In this document: one piece after another, positions 22,844 to 30,995 of the stretch
Numbering within the stretch: the stretch's first letter is position 1
Layout of the letters: the number at the start of each line of letters is the position of its first letter
DNA from: RGIG6353 sp964558655
GTDB taxonomy: Bacteria > Bacillota > Clostridia > Oscillospirales > SIG627
Length of the DNA stretch: 54,816 bases
Direction: 5' to 3'
Assembly: GCA_964558655.1 (NCBI GenBank)
Contig: CAZLEX010000009.1
Coordinates: 1-54,816, forward strand
The notes under the pieces: generated by a model
What the model was told of the DNA's origin: nothing
The model's input: the letters and a program-made list of their open reading frames with translations, nothing else
The model's database searches: none
Program-made: the position numbers and the translations under genes

Positions 22844-25249
22844 ATGTCAGATTTACCCGTATATTTTAAAATGGATGGCTGTCCCAAATCCGACGCAAAG
22901 AAGATTGTAAAAGGCGACAGGTACCGTTTTACCGTTATTGCTTCCCGCCTTATTCGCTGTGAGTGGGACGATAGGGGAATTTTTGAAGATTCCATGACTC
23001 GCTCGGTTATTGACAGAAATTTTGCAGATGACGCATTTGAAGTTTTTGACACTCCCGAAAAGCTTGTCATCAAAACTTCTGCCGTCACCGTAGAATATAA
23101 AAAGACGGGAAGGTTTTCAAGTGAAAACCTCACTCTTTCCTTAAACGGAGGGGCTTCCTGGTCGTTCGGCACGCCGTTTAGCACACTCAAAGGTACGACG
23201 AGAACTCTTGACGCAGTGAACGGTGCGTGTGAACTCTCAGACGGCGTTTGTTCTCTTTCGGGATTTTCCGTAATAGACGACAGGGAAAGCGTTCTTCTTG
23301 AAGATGACGGATTTATAAAACAGCGTGACATATACGATATTGAAGATTTTTACTTTTTCGGGTATGGCAGGGCTTATCTCGACGCGGTAAAAGATTATTT
23401 CCGCCTCACCGGACGCCCTTCGCTTCTTCCCGCTTTCGCAATGGGAAACTGGTGGAGCAGATATTATAAATATACCGAAAAATCCTATAAAAAACTCATG
23501 AACAAATTCCTTGACGAAGATGTTCCTTTTTCCGTATCGGTAATAGATATGGATTGGCACCTTGTGGATATAGATCCTAAATACGGTTCGGGTTGGACGG
23601 GATATACATGGAACCGTGACTTTTTCCCCGATTACAAGAGATTTTTAAAATGGCTTAAAGACAATAATCTCACTCCCACTTTAAATCTTCACCCCGCCGA
23701 CGGTGTAAGAGCATTTGAAGAAATGTATCCCGAAATGGCAAAGGCTGTGGGAATAGATCCCGAAAGTGAAGAACCCGTAAAATTCGATATGTCCGATCCG
23801 AAATTTATCAAGGCTTATTTTGATGTTATTCATCATCCTTATGAAGAGGCTGGTGTCCGTTTCTGGTGGATGGATTGGCAGCAGGGAACAAAATCCACCC
23901 TTGAAAATATCGATCCGCTTTGGGTACTCAATCATTATCACACGCTTGATATCAGGCGTGACGGCAAGCGTGAACTCATCTTTTCACGCTTTGCGGGACC
24001 AGGTTCTCAGCGTTTCCCGGTAGGTTTTTCCGGAGATAGCATAATTACATGGGAGAGCCTTGATTTTCAGCCTTATTTCACCCTTACCGCTTCCAACATC
24101 GGTTATACATGGTGGAGCCACGATATCGGCGGACATATGGGCGGATATCGTGACGATGAGCTTAATGCCCGCTGGATACAGCTCGGAGCGTTCTCTCCCA
24201 TCAACAGACTTCATTCCAGCTGTTCGGAGTTTTCCGGCCGTGAACCCTGGAATTACGACGCAAACTGTGAAATTTCATCGAGGAAGTTCCTTACTTTGCG
24301 TCACCGTATGTTCCCCTATCTTTACGCAATGAATTACAGACAGCACCTTGAGCTTGAACCGATTGTTCAGCCTCTTTACTATCACTGGCAAAATCCTTAT
24401 GTTTACGGTCATTTGGGTAACACCACCCGTAATTCTTATCTCTTCGGAAGCGAGCTTTTTGTCGCTCCGATAACAACCCCCGCCGATAAAGAAACAAGGC
24501 TGGGTGCGGTTCGCGTATGGATTCCAAACGGGACATGGATTGACGCTTTCAGAGGCAATGTGTACAGCGGAAACAAGATTATGAACATTTACCGCAAATT
24601 CGACGAAATGCCCGTCTTTGCAAAAGCCGGTGCAATAGTTCCGATGAATATTCTTTCTCACCGCGACAACAAGCTCGGTGCGAGAAAGGATATGGAGCTT
24701 TATGTATTTCCCGGTGCCGACAATACCTTCACTCTTTACGAAGATGACGGGGATACGAAAGAATATCTTGACGGAAAACTTGCGAAAACAAATATTTCTC
24801 TCACATATACAAACAGCCGTGCGACGCTTGAAATAGGTGCCGTTACCGGAGACGCTTCTCAGACGGTTCCCGAAAGACGCTGGACCGTTCGCCTGAGAGG
24901 ATTTTCAAAAAATACCGTTGCGAAAGTGTTTGTCAACGGAATACGCACAAAAGCAAAACGCGAATATGACGCAAACACCAACACGGTTTCGCTCATAATT
25001 CCCCGCTTGAGCACCTCTTCTCAAATTAAGATTGAATTGAGTGCAAAGAACCTTATGCACGACAATTCCGATTGGAAAGAGAGAGTTTTCGATATCATTC
25101 TCAGAGCACAGATAGACTATCAGCAAAAGGCTGATATCTGGGAGGCATTGAAATATTGCGGCGATATAAAATATGCACTCAAGTATATTACCGACTACAA
25201 CGGTTCGCACGCACTTGCCGAAGCGATTTTGGAACAGATATCAATGTGA
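22844..25249 (+). CDS. GH31 alpha-glycosidase
   Basis: An 801-aa glycoside hydrolase family 31 enzyme without signal peptide, hence cytoplasmic. Residues 1-170 form the N-terminal beta domain, followed by the catalytic barrel (VSVIDMDWH, TPTLNLHPADG) and C-terminal beta domains. The nucleophile is expected at Asp344 in FWWMDWQQG and the acid/base at Asp398 in FSGDS. Classical alpha-glucosidases have WxDMNE at the nucleophile; the DWQQG form marks a different subgroup, so the substrate should not be assumed to be a glucoside. AGGAGGAG precedes the ATG. Control is probably by the divergent AraC regulator. The last 60 residues (after about 740) look like an extra helical tail. Confidence 0.92.
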   Translation: MSDLPVYFKMDGCPKSDAKKIVKGDRYRFTVIASRLIRCEWDDRGIFEDSMTRSVIDRNFADDAFEVFDTPEKLVIKTSAVTVEYKKTGRFSSENLTLSLNGGASWSFGTPFSTLKGTTRTLDAVNGACELSDGVCSLSGFSVIDDRESVLLEDDGFIKQRDIYDIEDFYFFGYGRAYLDAVKDYFRLTGRPSLLPAFAMGNWWSRYYKYTEKSYKKLMNKFLDEDVPFSVSVIDMDWHLVDIDPKYGSGWTGYTWNRDFFPDYKRFLKWLKDNNLTPTLNLHPADGVRAFEEMYPEMAKAVGIDPESEEPVKFDMSDPKFIKAYFDVIHHPYEEAGVRFWWMDWQQGTKSTLENIDPLWVLNHYHTLDIRRDGKRELIFSRFAGPGSQRFPVGFSGDSIITWESLDFQPYFTLTASNIGYTWWSHDIGGHMGGYRDDELNARWIQLGAFSPINRLHSSCSEFSGREPWNYDANCEISSRKFLTLRHRMFPYLYAMNYRQHLELEPIVQPLYYHWQNPYVYGHLGNTTRNSYLFGSELFVAPITTPADKETRLGAVRVWIPNGTWIDAFRGNVYSGNKIMNIYRKFDEMPVFAKAGAIVPMNILSHRDNKLGARKDMELYVFPGADNTFTLYEDDGDTKEYLDGKLAKTNISLTYTNSRATLEIGAVTGDASQTVPERRWTVRLRGFSKNTVAKVFVNGIRTKAKREYDANTNTVSLIIPRLSTSSQIKIELSAKNLMHDNSDWKERVFDIILRAQIDYQQKADIWEALKYCGDIKYALKYITDYNGSHALAEAILEQISM

Positions 25250-25255
25250 TTTTAA

Positions 25256-25294
25256 AAAATAAGGCTGTGTCAAAGTGACACGGCCTTATTTTGT
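25256..25294 (+). terminator. Terminator of the GH31 gene
   Basis: Stem from AATAAGGCTGTGTCA to TGACACGGCCTTATT with one wobble pair and a 3-nt loop, then TTTTG. Confidence 0.85.
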
Positions 25295-25339
25295 AAAGAA
25301 AAGCCTCCCCGATATAGTTTTAAGGGGAGGCTGTATTTT
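25292..25339 (-). terminator. Terminator of the transglutaminase-SLH gene
   Basis: GCCTCCCC / GGGGAGGC (25303-25310, 25324-25331). Read on the minus strand it is followed by a T-rich tail. It is separate from the GH31 terminator next to it. Confidence 0.75.
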
Positions 25340-26974
25340 TCAATAAGCGGTGTAAAGTCTTAAAACGGTGAGAACCGACTGTTCTTTTGTGTAGAGGTCA
25401 AAGGGTGCGAATTTCCCTTCTTCTTTGCCTCCCATGACTTTTCTTCCGTTTCTGTCGGCAGATGCCGAAACAAAGGCAATGGCATCTTTGCCCCAGCTGT
25501 CAAAAGTTTCGCTGTCGGTAAATTCAACGGGCGTGGAATTTGCCTTTTCAACGCCGAGCACATTGACTGCCGCACGCTGAAGCATTGCGGCGGCTTCCTG
25601 ACGGCGTATAGTACCGTCGGGATCGAACTTGCCGTCTTCTTTTCCGTTTACTATTCCAAGAGCGTTTGCCGCAAGTATGTTGTAATAATCAGTGTCAACA
25701 AAGGCTCCCGGGTTGATTTCAAGACCTCTGTCCTGAAGGATTTTTTCAACGCTTACTCCGAGCTTTACGGAAAGCATATTCATGAGAAGGTCGCAGAATT
25801 CAAGGCGTGTTATTGCGTCGGGCATTGCTGAGGAGCAGGCGGATGTGATAAGTCCGAAACGGTACGCCTCTTGAGCCTCTTCAAGTGCCCATGACGAAAG
25901 GCCGCGTAAGCCGAATACATTCGGACGGTAATTGATGAAGTGTTTTCCGGAGAGCATTTCGGCTGTGACATCGAAGTATCTGTAAAAATTCGTTTCCGTC
26001 TTGCTCTTTTCACCGTTTATAACGGTGTTTTTGCTGTCCCATGAGGGATCCATGACGATCCACTTTCCGTCAACGAAGGCTTCCACCCACATATGATTTT
26101 CCTGTGTCTTGTCGGCGTTGTCCCATGAAGAAGAGTCGATTCCGAGACAATAACCTTTTACGCATACTGCCGGAATACCTACCGAACGCAGAAGAGCGAC
26201 GGTAAGGTTTGAGTATCCTTCGCATACGGCGACGCCCTTGTCGTAAACTTCCTGAGCGGTTACGGCAGTGGAGGAGGTGATACCTTTTGCGTAATCGAGG
26301 TCATAGTAAATGGTGGAGGCAACATATTCGTGAATCGCTCTTGCCTTGTCGTAGTCGTTTTCCAGGTCGGATACCGCATTCTCTGCCGCAAGGCGTATTC
26401 TTTCGGGGATATCCGTTTCAACGGCTTCGGTCTCGTCTATCCAGCCGGATAAATATTGCGTATTATTTTCAAAAACTTCTTTTTCGAGGACGATACTCCA
26501 CTCTCCGTCATGCTTTTTGAGGATAATGTCGTTGCCGTAGAAGATGGAAATAAACTCGTCGGTCAGGCTTTTTCCCGAATAAACGGTAAATTCGTATTCG
26601 TCATCTGTAATAGCCGACAGGTCGAATTTAACGGTGAAACGGGAGCCTTCGAGGACATTTATAACTATGTTGTTTCCGGCAAAAGGTACTAAAAGATAGG
26701 CAATTTCGGCGTTTGACGCCATTCCGGAAAGTTTTAAGGTGTCCCCCGCAACAGTGAGTTGGAGATAGTTTTTCGGATCGTTGGATGTTTTGAGAGTTTT
26801 CAGGTAAACTTTCGTTTCGGCTGTTGGATTTGCCGAAATGAGAAGATCGTTCTGCGAGGACGGGGAGGGTGAGATAAGTAAAGTGTCATCGGCATTATTG
26901 TCTGCCGAAACGGGAAAAATCACGCAGGAAGCGATCATTGCCGAAAGTGTGATAAGTGCGAGCAGTTTTTTCAT
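25340..26974 (-). CDS. Secreted transglutaminase-like protein with SLH repeats
   Basis: A 544-aa exported protein. The signal peptide is MKKLLALITLSAMIASCVIFPVSA. A beta-rich region follows, then a transglutaminase-like domain with Cys251 in AVCEGYSN, His294 in ENHMWVEAF and Asp309 in VMDPSWD, the full Cys-His-Asp triad. The C-terminus (about 370-544) has S-layer homology repeats (LEFCDLLMNMLS, ALGIVNGKEDGKFDPDGTIRRQEAAAML), which bind cell-wall polymers. The start is ATG 26974, directly after AAGGAGGA. Bacterial members act as peptidases or crosslinkers of surface proteins. It lies 10 bp after the M29 aminopeptidase gene and is probably cotranscribed with it. Confidence 0.9.
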   Translation of the reverse strand: MKKLLALITLSAMIASCVIFPVSADNNADDTLLISPSPSSQNDLLISANPTAETKVYLKTLKTSNDPKNYLQLTVAGDTLKLSGMASNAEIAYLLVPFAGNNIVINVLEGSRFTVKFDLSAITDDEYEFTVYSGKSLTDEFISIFYGNDIILKKHDGEWSIVLEKEVFENNTQYLSGWIDETEAVETDIPERIRLAAENAVSDLENDYDKARAIHEYVASTIYYDLDYAKGITSSTAVTAQEVYDKGVAVCEGYSNLTVALLRSVGIPAVCVKGYCLGIDSSSWDNADKTQENHMWVEAFVDGKWIVMDPSWDSKNTVINGEKSKTETNFYRYFDVTAEMLSGKHFINYRPNVFGLRGLSSWALEEAQEAYRFGLITSACSSAMPDAITRLEFCDLLMNMLSVKLGVSVEKILQDRGLEINPGAFVDTDYYNILAANALGIVNGKEDGKFDPDGTIRRQEAAAMLQRAAVNVLGVEKANSTPVEFTDSETFDSWGKDAIAFVSASADRNGRKVMGGKEEGKFAPFDLYTKEQSVLTVLRLYTAY

Positions 26975-26984
26975 TTTTTCCTCC

Positions 26985-28217
26985 TTAAACATTAAATGCC
27001 CAGTTTCCGTTTTTGAAGATAGGTACTTCTTTTCCCTCCTCAGTCTCTGCCGTAATCGAGAGGTCGGGAGTGCCTATCATAAAATCTTCGTGTATCATGG
27101 ATTCGTTTATGCCGAGTGCGTGACACTGTTCTTGCGTGTAATCGGCATAATTTTCAAGAGTGTTGGTAAAGCCTTCTCCGAGTGCCAGATGGCAGGAGGC
27201 GTTTTCATCGAAAAGGGTGTTGTAAAATATGAGTCCCGAATTGGAAATGGGGGAGTCGTAAGGCACGAGTGCACATTCGCCGAGATAGGAGGCTCCGTTG
27301 TCCATGGAGACAAGTATCTTAAGCAGTTCTTCGTTTTTTTCGGCGTGTACTTCGGTAACTTTGCCTTTTTCAAAACGGAAACTGAAATTTTCGATAAGCT
27401 CTCCGTTGTAGGAAAGAGGTTTTGAAGAATATACCACGCCTTCGGCGTCTCCCCGTTTGGGAGAGGTGAAAATTTCCTCTGAGGGAATATTCGGATTGAA
27501 CACCTGCCCCGACAAAGTCTTTTCGGCTCCCGCACAAAACTTTGCCTGCGGTATCATGCCGACGGTGAGGTCGGTGCCGTTGGAAGAGGTGTAGTGAAGG
27601 GACCTGATTTTCAAAGCGTTGAGGTAGGCACACCTTTTTGAAAGGTTTTCGTTATGCTCTCTCCACGCTTCGACAGGATTGTTTCCGTCGGCACGGGAGG
27701 TATAGAGAATTGCCTCCCAGAGTTTTTCCACCGCATTTTTTTCACTCAGATTCGGGAACATCTTTTTTGCCCACGCTTTTCCCGGAACGGCGGCAATGCA
27801 CCAGGGGTAACGGTTGTCCATAGCATCACGGTAAGGCTTTATGACTTTGTAGCGAGACTGTGAAGCACGGGCATATTTTTCCCGGTCGATTCCCGCAAGA
27901 CCGTCGGGATCTTCGGATAAAAGATATATTGTTGCGGGAAGGGTGTCAAGTCGGTAACGCAGTCTTTCTTCTTCCCATTTTTCGACAGTCGACAGGACCT
28001 CTTCATTTCTGTATTTTATATGCAGACGGGTGAGTTCCTGAGATTCAAAGATGACCTCTACCTTTTCGGCTCCCGCTTTGTAGCATTGCTCGGTGACGAG
28101 AACGGCAAAATCGGCTGTCTCCGCTTCGCACCTTATTTCAACCCGCTGACCTTGCCTGACATTTACGCCGACCTTTGCGATAAGCTCGGCAAATTTTTTT
28201 ATCTGTGTTTTATTCAT
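26985..28217 (-). CDS. M29-family aminopeptidase
   Basis: A 410-aa metal-dependent aminopeptidase of the thermophilic-metalloprotease family (AmpS/PepS type), cytoplasmic, removing N-terminal residues from peptides. NVRQGQRVEIRCE is the N-terminal signature. TDLTVGMIPQAKFCAGAE, LGECALVPYDSPIS (Glu ligand) and MIHEDFMIG (His-x-Asp) are the metal-site regions in the usual order. GGAGGA precedes the ATG. It leads a two-gene unit with the transglutaminase-SLH gene, perhaps joining surface and internal peptide turnover; that link is only positional. Confidence 0.92.
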   Translation of the reverse strand: MNKTQIKKFAELIAKVGVNVRQGQRVEIRCEAETADFAVLVTEQCYKAGAEKVEVIFESQELTRLHIKYRNEEVLSTVEKWEEERLRYRLDTLPATIYLLSEDPDGLAGIDREKYARASQSRYKVIKPYRDAMDNRYPWCIAAVPGKAWAKKMFPNLSEKNAVEKLWEAILYTSRADGNNPVEAWREHNENLSKRCAYLNALKIRSLHYTSSNGTDLTVGMIPQAKFCAGAEKTLSGQVFNPNIPSEEIFTSPKRGDAEGVVYSSKPLSYNGELIENFSFRFEKGKVTEVHAEKNEELLKILVSMDNGASYLGECALVPYDSPISNSGLIFYNTLFDENASCHLALGEGFTNTLENYADYTQEQCHALGINESMIHEDFMIGTPDLSITAETEEGKEVPIFKNGNWAFNV

Positions 28218-28531
28218 ATTTCCTCCGTGTAAGATACTAAGGTTATTCTATCATAAATTTTTTTTATATTCAATAGAATTATATCCCAAAAAATGCATAA
28301 AAAAACAAGATTAACAATTTGTTAATCAATGAGAAAAAACAGAACTCCCGCCGAAAAAAATACGGCGGGAGTTTGGCAACCGTTAATAAAGCGGTAACCT
28401 GTTAACAGACTGTTAAGCGGAATTGCAAACAAAAATTCGCATATCACTTTTTATAAGGCTTTAAATAATCAAAATTGACGATGTAATATAAAACCTTAAT
28501 TTGCTTAAAATGAGTTTTTATTGTGTGACTA
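28218..28531. other. AT-rich intergenic stretch without genes
   Basis: About 310 bp with no convincing gene. It holds one strong minus-strand terminator (28332-28372) and weaker AT-rich inverted repeats: GATTAAC / GTTAATC near 28310-28328 and GCGGAATT / AATTCGC near 28418-28441. No promoter of good quality is visible for the plus strand. Confidence 0.6.
28332..28372 (-). terminator. Terminator of the lipoprotein operon
   Basis: ACTCCCGCCG / CGGCGGGAGT (28344-28353, 28363-28372) with a T-rich tail on the minus strand. It lies about 160 bp beyond the lipoprotein stop, so the operon has a long 3' region. Confidence 0.75.
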
Positions 28532-29026
28532 TTATTTTACATCAATGGAAACACTGCCGGTATTCAATATTTCTTCATGAGAGTTGATTTTATATAGTGT
28601 AAAATTTGCCTCAATTGTTTTGACTTTATTTATATTTCTAATGCTTGTTTGTGCATAATTTACTCTGAAAATTTCAGTAATTGTTTCATTTGGCATAACT
28701 ACAAATTCGTAATCATATTCAGCTTCACCGCTTTCCGGGATACAAACAATAAAAACTTTTTCGCCATTCATTGTGCCATATCCTGCTGCAACAATAAATG
28801 CTTCGCTTGATTTATTTTCAAATGTTAATGGCAAATAATATGTATATCCCGGCTCGCTTGAGTCTGTAAAATCTTCTGCAACAATTTTGCAAATATCATC
28901 TTCATAAATAGTTGTTGGAAAAATATTTTTTTGTGTGTTTTCGGCACATGAAGAACAAAGTATGCTTATACTGCAGATTATTAAAATATTAATTATTTTT
29001 TTCACAAGATTTACACTTCTTTTCAT
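28532..29026 (-). CDS. Putative lipoprotein, function unknown
   Basis: A 164-aa secreted lipoprotein. A basic start (MKRSVNLVKK), the hydrophobic IINILIICSISIL and a cysteine in CSSCAEN form a lipoprotein signal, although the -3 position is Cys rather than Leu. The mature part is beta-rich (YTYYLPLTFENKSSEAFIVA, TEIFRVNYAQTSI), resembling small immunoglobulin-like extracellular folds, with no recognised family. The start at 29026 is chosen to give a proper signal peptide; an upstream reading to 29104 would overlap the previous gene and add a poor N-terminus. No strong ribosome site is seen, so coupling to the DUF2085 gene 64 bp upstream is possible. Confidence 0.65.
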   Translation of the reverse strand: MKRSVNLVKKIINILIICSISILCSSCAENTQKNIFPTTIYEDDICKIVAEDFTDSSEPGYTYYLPLTFENKSSEAFIVAAGYGTMNGEKVFIVCIPESGEAEYDYEFVVMPNETITEIFRVNYAQTSIRNINKVKTIEANFTLYKINSHEEILNTGSVSIDVK

Positions 29027-29090
29027 TCTTGGTAAGGTATTGTAATAAGGATAATATTTTAAAATGCGTGCTGTCATTTTTCGTTGTATA

Positions 29091-29447
29091 TCACAATTTC
29101 GCAATTACAATTATAAAGTTTACGATTATATTGACAGTTCCGATTCCAAATAATATGCCGGTTATAAATCTTCGGGAATTATTTGACATTACAAATAATA
29201 TCAATTGTATTCCTCCGTCAATAACCATAAGCAAGCAGAACACCGCACACAGCCATATCGGAAATACAATTTTTAAAGGAAGCAGTATAAGTGATATCAG
29301 ATATCCTACAATTATACCGGTACATCGACTGCATATCGGAAATTGATAAGTGTGAAAGAAGAAACTTCTTTCGGGAATCTGATGACAACCGGTAAATTTT
29401 TGCGAAATATCCATTATTTTCTTCCATTGGGAAAATTTATTTTTCAT
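29091..29447 (-). CDS. DUF2085 membrane protein
   Basis: A 118-aa protein matching the DUF2085 pattern: TGCHQIPERSFFFHTYQFPICSRCTGIIVGYL, written here in pieces as CHQIPERSF and FPICSRCTG. The three Cys and one His could bind a metal. At least three hydrophobic segments follow, so it is an inner-membrane protein of unknown function. Its ATG overlaps the TAA stop of the zinc-ribbon gene by one base (29447), a sign of translational coupling. It belongs to the operon behind the structured RNA at 30041-30250. Confidence 0.8.
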   Translation of the reverse strand: MKNKFSQWKKIMDISQKFTGCHQIPERSFFFHTYQFPICSRCTGIIVGYLISLILLPLKIVFPIWLCAVFCLLMVIDGGIQLILFVMSNNSRRFITGILFGIGTVNIIVNFIIVIAKL

Positions 29448-30019
29448 TATATCTTAAATTTATGACCGCAATCTTTGCACAGCCAGTATGTATCTGTTTT
29501 CATTTGTTTTCCTTTGCCGGACAGGCCGAATAATAATCCGAGAGGCCCGCAAAGAAGGTAGCCGCAACATGCATTGCTTGAGTTAAAATCGCGGCCTTCT
29601 GTTGAAATTTCGGACATACTTGTTAAGTTGTGACCTTTGCATCTCGGACAAGCAAATCTGATTTGATGCTCGCAGACATTCGTTTCGGATTCGGAGTTGT
29701 CGGAAGTTTCATATGTGGCAGTAGGTACATGAGGTGCATTATCGGCATATGAAACAACAAATCCGTTATTGACGGCTTTTACTTTGAGTTCAACAACTTC
29801 ATCTTCCTTATTGACAACCGCTGTAAATTCGAAATCTTTTATTTGTTTATTTATCTTGCGTTTCTTTTTAAAGTATAGTGTGTGCAACCCTATATCAACG
29901 GGAATTTCAAGTGTACTGCCTGCCTTACATACTCCGATATAATCATTCATTAAATATACATCAAAATTGATTGCGGAGCCGGCTAAACTGTTTTTTCTTT
30001 TAATAATTATTTTTGCCAT
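29447..30019 (-). CDS. Zinc-ribbon protein with beta-rich N-terminus
   Basis: A 190-aa protein. Residues 1-90 form a beta-rich domain rich in Lys and Ile (AKIIIKRKNSLAGSA, TLYFKKKRK). A Ser/Thr-rich linker follows, then a C-terminal zinc ribbon with CPRC (124-127) and CKDC (181-184). Between them is a short Gly/Leu-rich segment (GYLLCGPLGLLFGLSGKGK) that could insert in a membrane. The start is ATG 30019 after GGAGGTG; the longer reading upstream runs into the RNA terminator. It is the first gene after the structured RNA, and the terminator of that RNA lies only about 20 bp before the ribosome site. Function unknown. Confidence 0.7.
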   Translation of the reverse strand: MAKIIIKRKNSLAGSAINFDVYLMNDYIGVCKAGSTLEIPVDIGLHTLYFKKKRKINKQIKDFEFTAVVNKEDEVVELKVKAVNNGFVVSYADNAPHVPTATYETSDNSESETNVCEHQIRFACPRCKGHNLTSMSEISTEGRDFNSSNACCGYLLCGPLGLLFGLSGKGKQMKTDTYWLCKDCGHKFKI

Positions 30020-30040
30020 TTCAGGCACCTCCAAATTTAA

Positions 30041-30073
30041 AAAATAAAAAAATGCGACACAGGAGTGTCGCAT
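30041..30073 (-). terminator. Terminator of the structured RNA
   Basis: ATGCGACAC / GTGTCGCAT (30065-30073 and 30052-30060, 4-nt loop) with a T-rich tail on the minus strand. It lies just before the zinc-ribbon ribosome site, so it can act as an attenuator. Confidence 0.85.
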
Positions 30074-30248
30074 AAAAAACGCAAACTCCGTGCCGCCAAG
30101 CTATCCATTTATCAAAATCAGACTTCGTCTTTTTCTCTAACTGGAGGAATCTGCATTTTTATCAAATTCTTTTGTTAGAGAAAAAGGGCAGACTACCCCC
30201 TTTGAAAAACGGTACAAAGTCTAAAATGTTATTTTAAATAGCTTGGCG
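30041..30248 (-). ncRNA. Structured RNA, class unknown
   Basis: About 205 nt from a promoter start near 30248 to the terminator. The ends form an 11-bp perfect closing stem (30094-30104 with 30238-30248). Inside is a large symmetrical bubble of about 15 nt on each side, then a 9-bp stem (30120-30128 with 30214-30222, one G-U), then a 13-bp perfect stem (about 30129-30141 with 30174-30186) with a long loop. AGACT can pair either with a nearby AGTCT or with the distant stem, giving two competing folds. The rod with a central bubble recalls 6S RNA; the terminator before a gene recalls a riboswitch. I cannot match it to a known family. Confidence 0.6.
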
Positions 30249-30253
30249 TATTC

Positions 30254-30282
30254 ATTTTATCACACATTTTTTAAAATTACAA
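30254..30282 (-). promoter_or_regulatory. Promoter of the structured RNA
   Basis: Minus-strand TTGTAA (30277-30282), 17-bp spacer, TAAAAT (30254-30259). The predicted start falls on the first bases of the closing stem. Confidence 0.65.
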
Positions 30283-30351
30283 TATTTTTAATTCAAAAAA
30301 ATTATTTTGTCGAATATTTCTTGTTCTTACGGTTTTTCCTTTTCATAAAAC

Positions 30352-30403
30352 AATCCCCTCAGCGTAGTCTTGAAATTTTTCAAGTGTCTACTCTAAGGGG
30401 ATT
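30352..30403. repeat. Imperfect long inverted repeat
   Basis: AATCCCCT (30352-30359) and AGGGGATT (30396-30403) enclose an inner hairpin CTTGAAA / TTTCAAG (30369-30375, 30378-30384) with short mismatches between. It may terminate the gene at 30480-30830 or be a small inverted-repeat element. Confidence 0.5.
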
Positions 30404-30479
30404 ATATCGCTTTTGCAAAATAAATATAAAATGATTTTAAACCGAATTATTTGTTCCTTTGACAAAATCTTTTAATAAT

Positions 30480-30830
30480 TCAAACAGTGTCCTTCACGCA
30501 TTTTATTATAATGTTTTGTATATAGTCGATTGGCTCATGATACCCGTTTTCAATCCATTCTTTTATTACAGCCGTAATGCCGTTCACATAAAAAGACAAT
30601 AAATAATTTTTTTCTTCTTCTTTTACACCGAATCTGTCCAAAATCGGTATAAGGACATATTTTTTTAAATTATTATATCTTTGAGATGTTCTCATTCCGT
30701 TTGAATAAACAAATATGTCTGCCGGCAATTTTGCTTTTCTGTCCAATTTCTTCAATGCTATAACTTTTGATTCTTTTTTTGACGAATATTCATTTGCAAT
30801 ATGTTCAGCGTAAATTTTATTCGTATTCAT
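30480..30830 (-). CDS. Chimeric small protein: small membrane protein N-terminus joined to a TetR tail
   Basis: A 116-aa reading frame with two unlike halves. Residues 1-45 (MNTNKIYAEHIANEYSSK, KLDRKAKLPADIFVY) resemble, from memory, the N-terminus of a small clostridial membrane protein family that normally continues into a membrane segment. Residues about 50-116 (LPILDRFGVKEEEKNYLLSF-like, then FYVNGITAVIKEWIENGYHE) look like the C-terminal dimerisation part of a TetR regulator. There is no DNA-binding domain and no membrane segment. The simplest reading is an in-frame deletion fusing two neighbouring genes. The ribosome site GGAGGTG is good and a TetR-like palindrome remains in the promoter. 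Confidence 0.55.
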   Translation of the reverse strand: MNTNKIYAEHIANEYSSKKESKVIALKKLDRKAKLPADIFVYSNGMRTSQRYNNLKKYVLIPILDRFGVKEEEKNYLLSFYVNGITAVIKEWIENGYHEPIDYIQNIIIKCVKDTV

Positions 30831-30857
30831 AATAAAACACCTCCGTTTTCTGTAACC

Positions 30858-30886
30858 ATTTTAACAAAAACGGTGTTTGTTTTGAA
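30858..30886 (-). promoter_or_regulatory. Promoter with TetR-like operator before the chimeric gene
   Basis: Minus-strand TTCAAA (30881-30886), 17-bp spacer, TAAAAT (30858-30863). Between the boxes AACAAA (30863-30868) and TTTGTT (30876-30881) form an inverted repeat, the layout of a TetR-family operator. Confidence 0.45.
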
Positions 30887-30995
30887 CAACAGATTTTTAA
30901 AAAAATGTCGATTTTTAAAATTCATGTGTGAAATTATTCAACTGATACTCAATCGGGTATTTCAAAGATTATTTAAATAAAGCAAAAAAGAAATA

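Noticed and set aside
30041..30248. Retron-like ncRNA (end repeats around a long hairpin)
   Set aside because: No reverse transcriptase gene is present in the window, and the transcript ends in a terminator before a zinc-ribbon gene.
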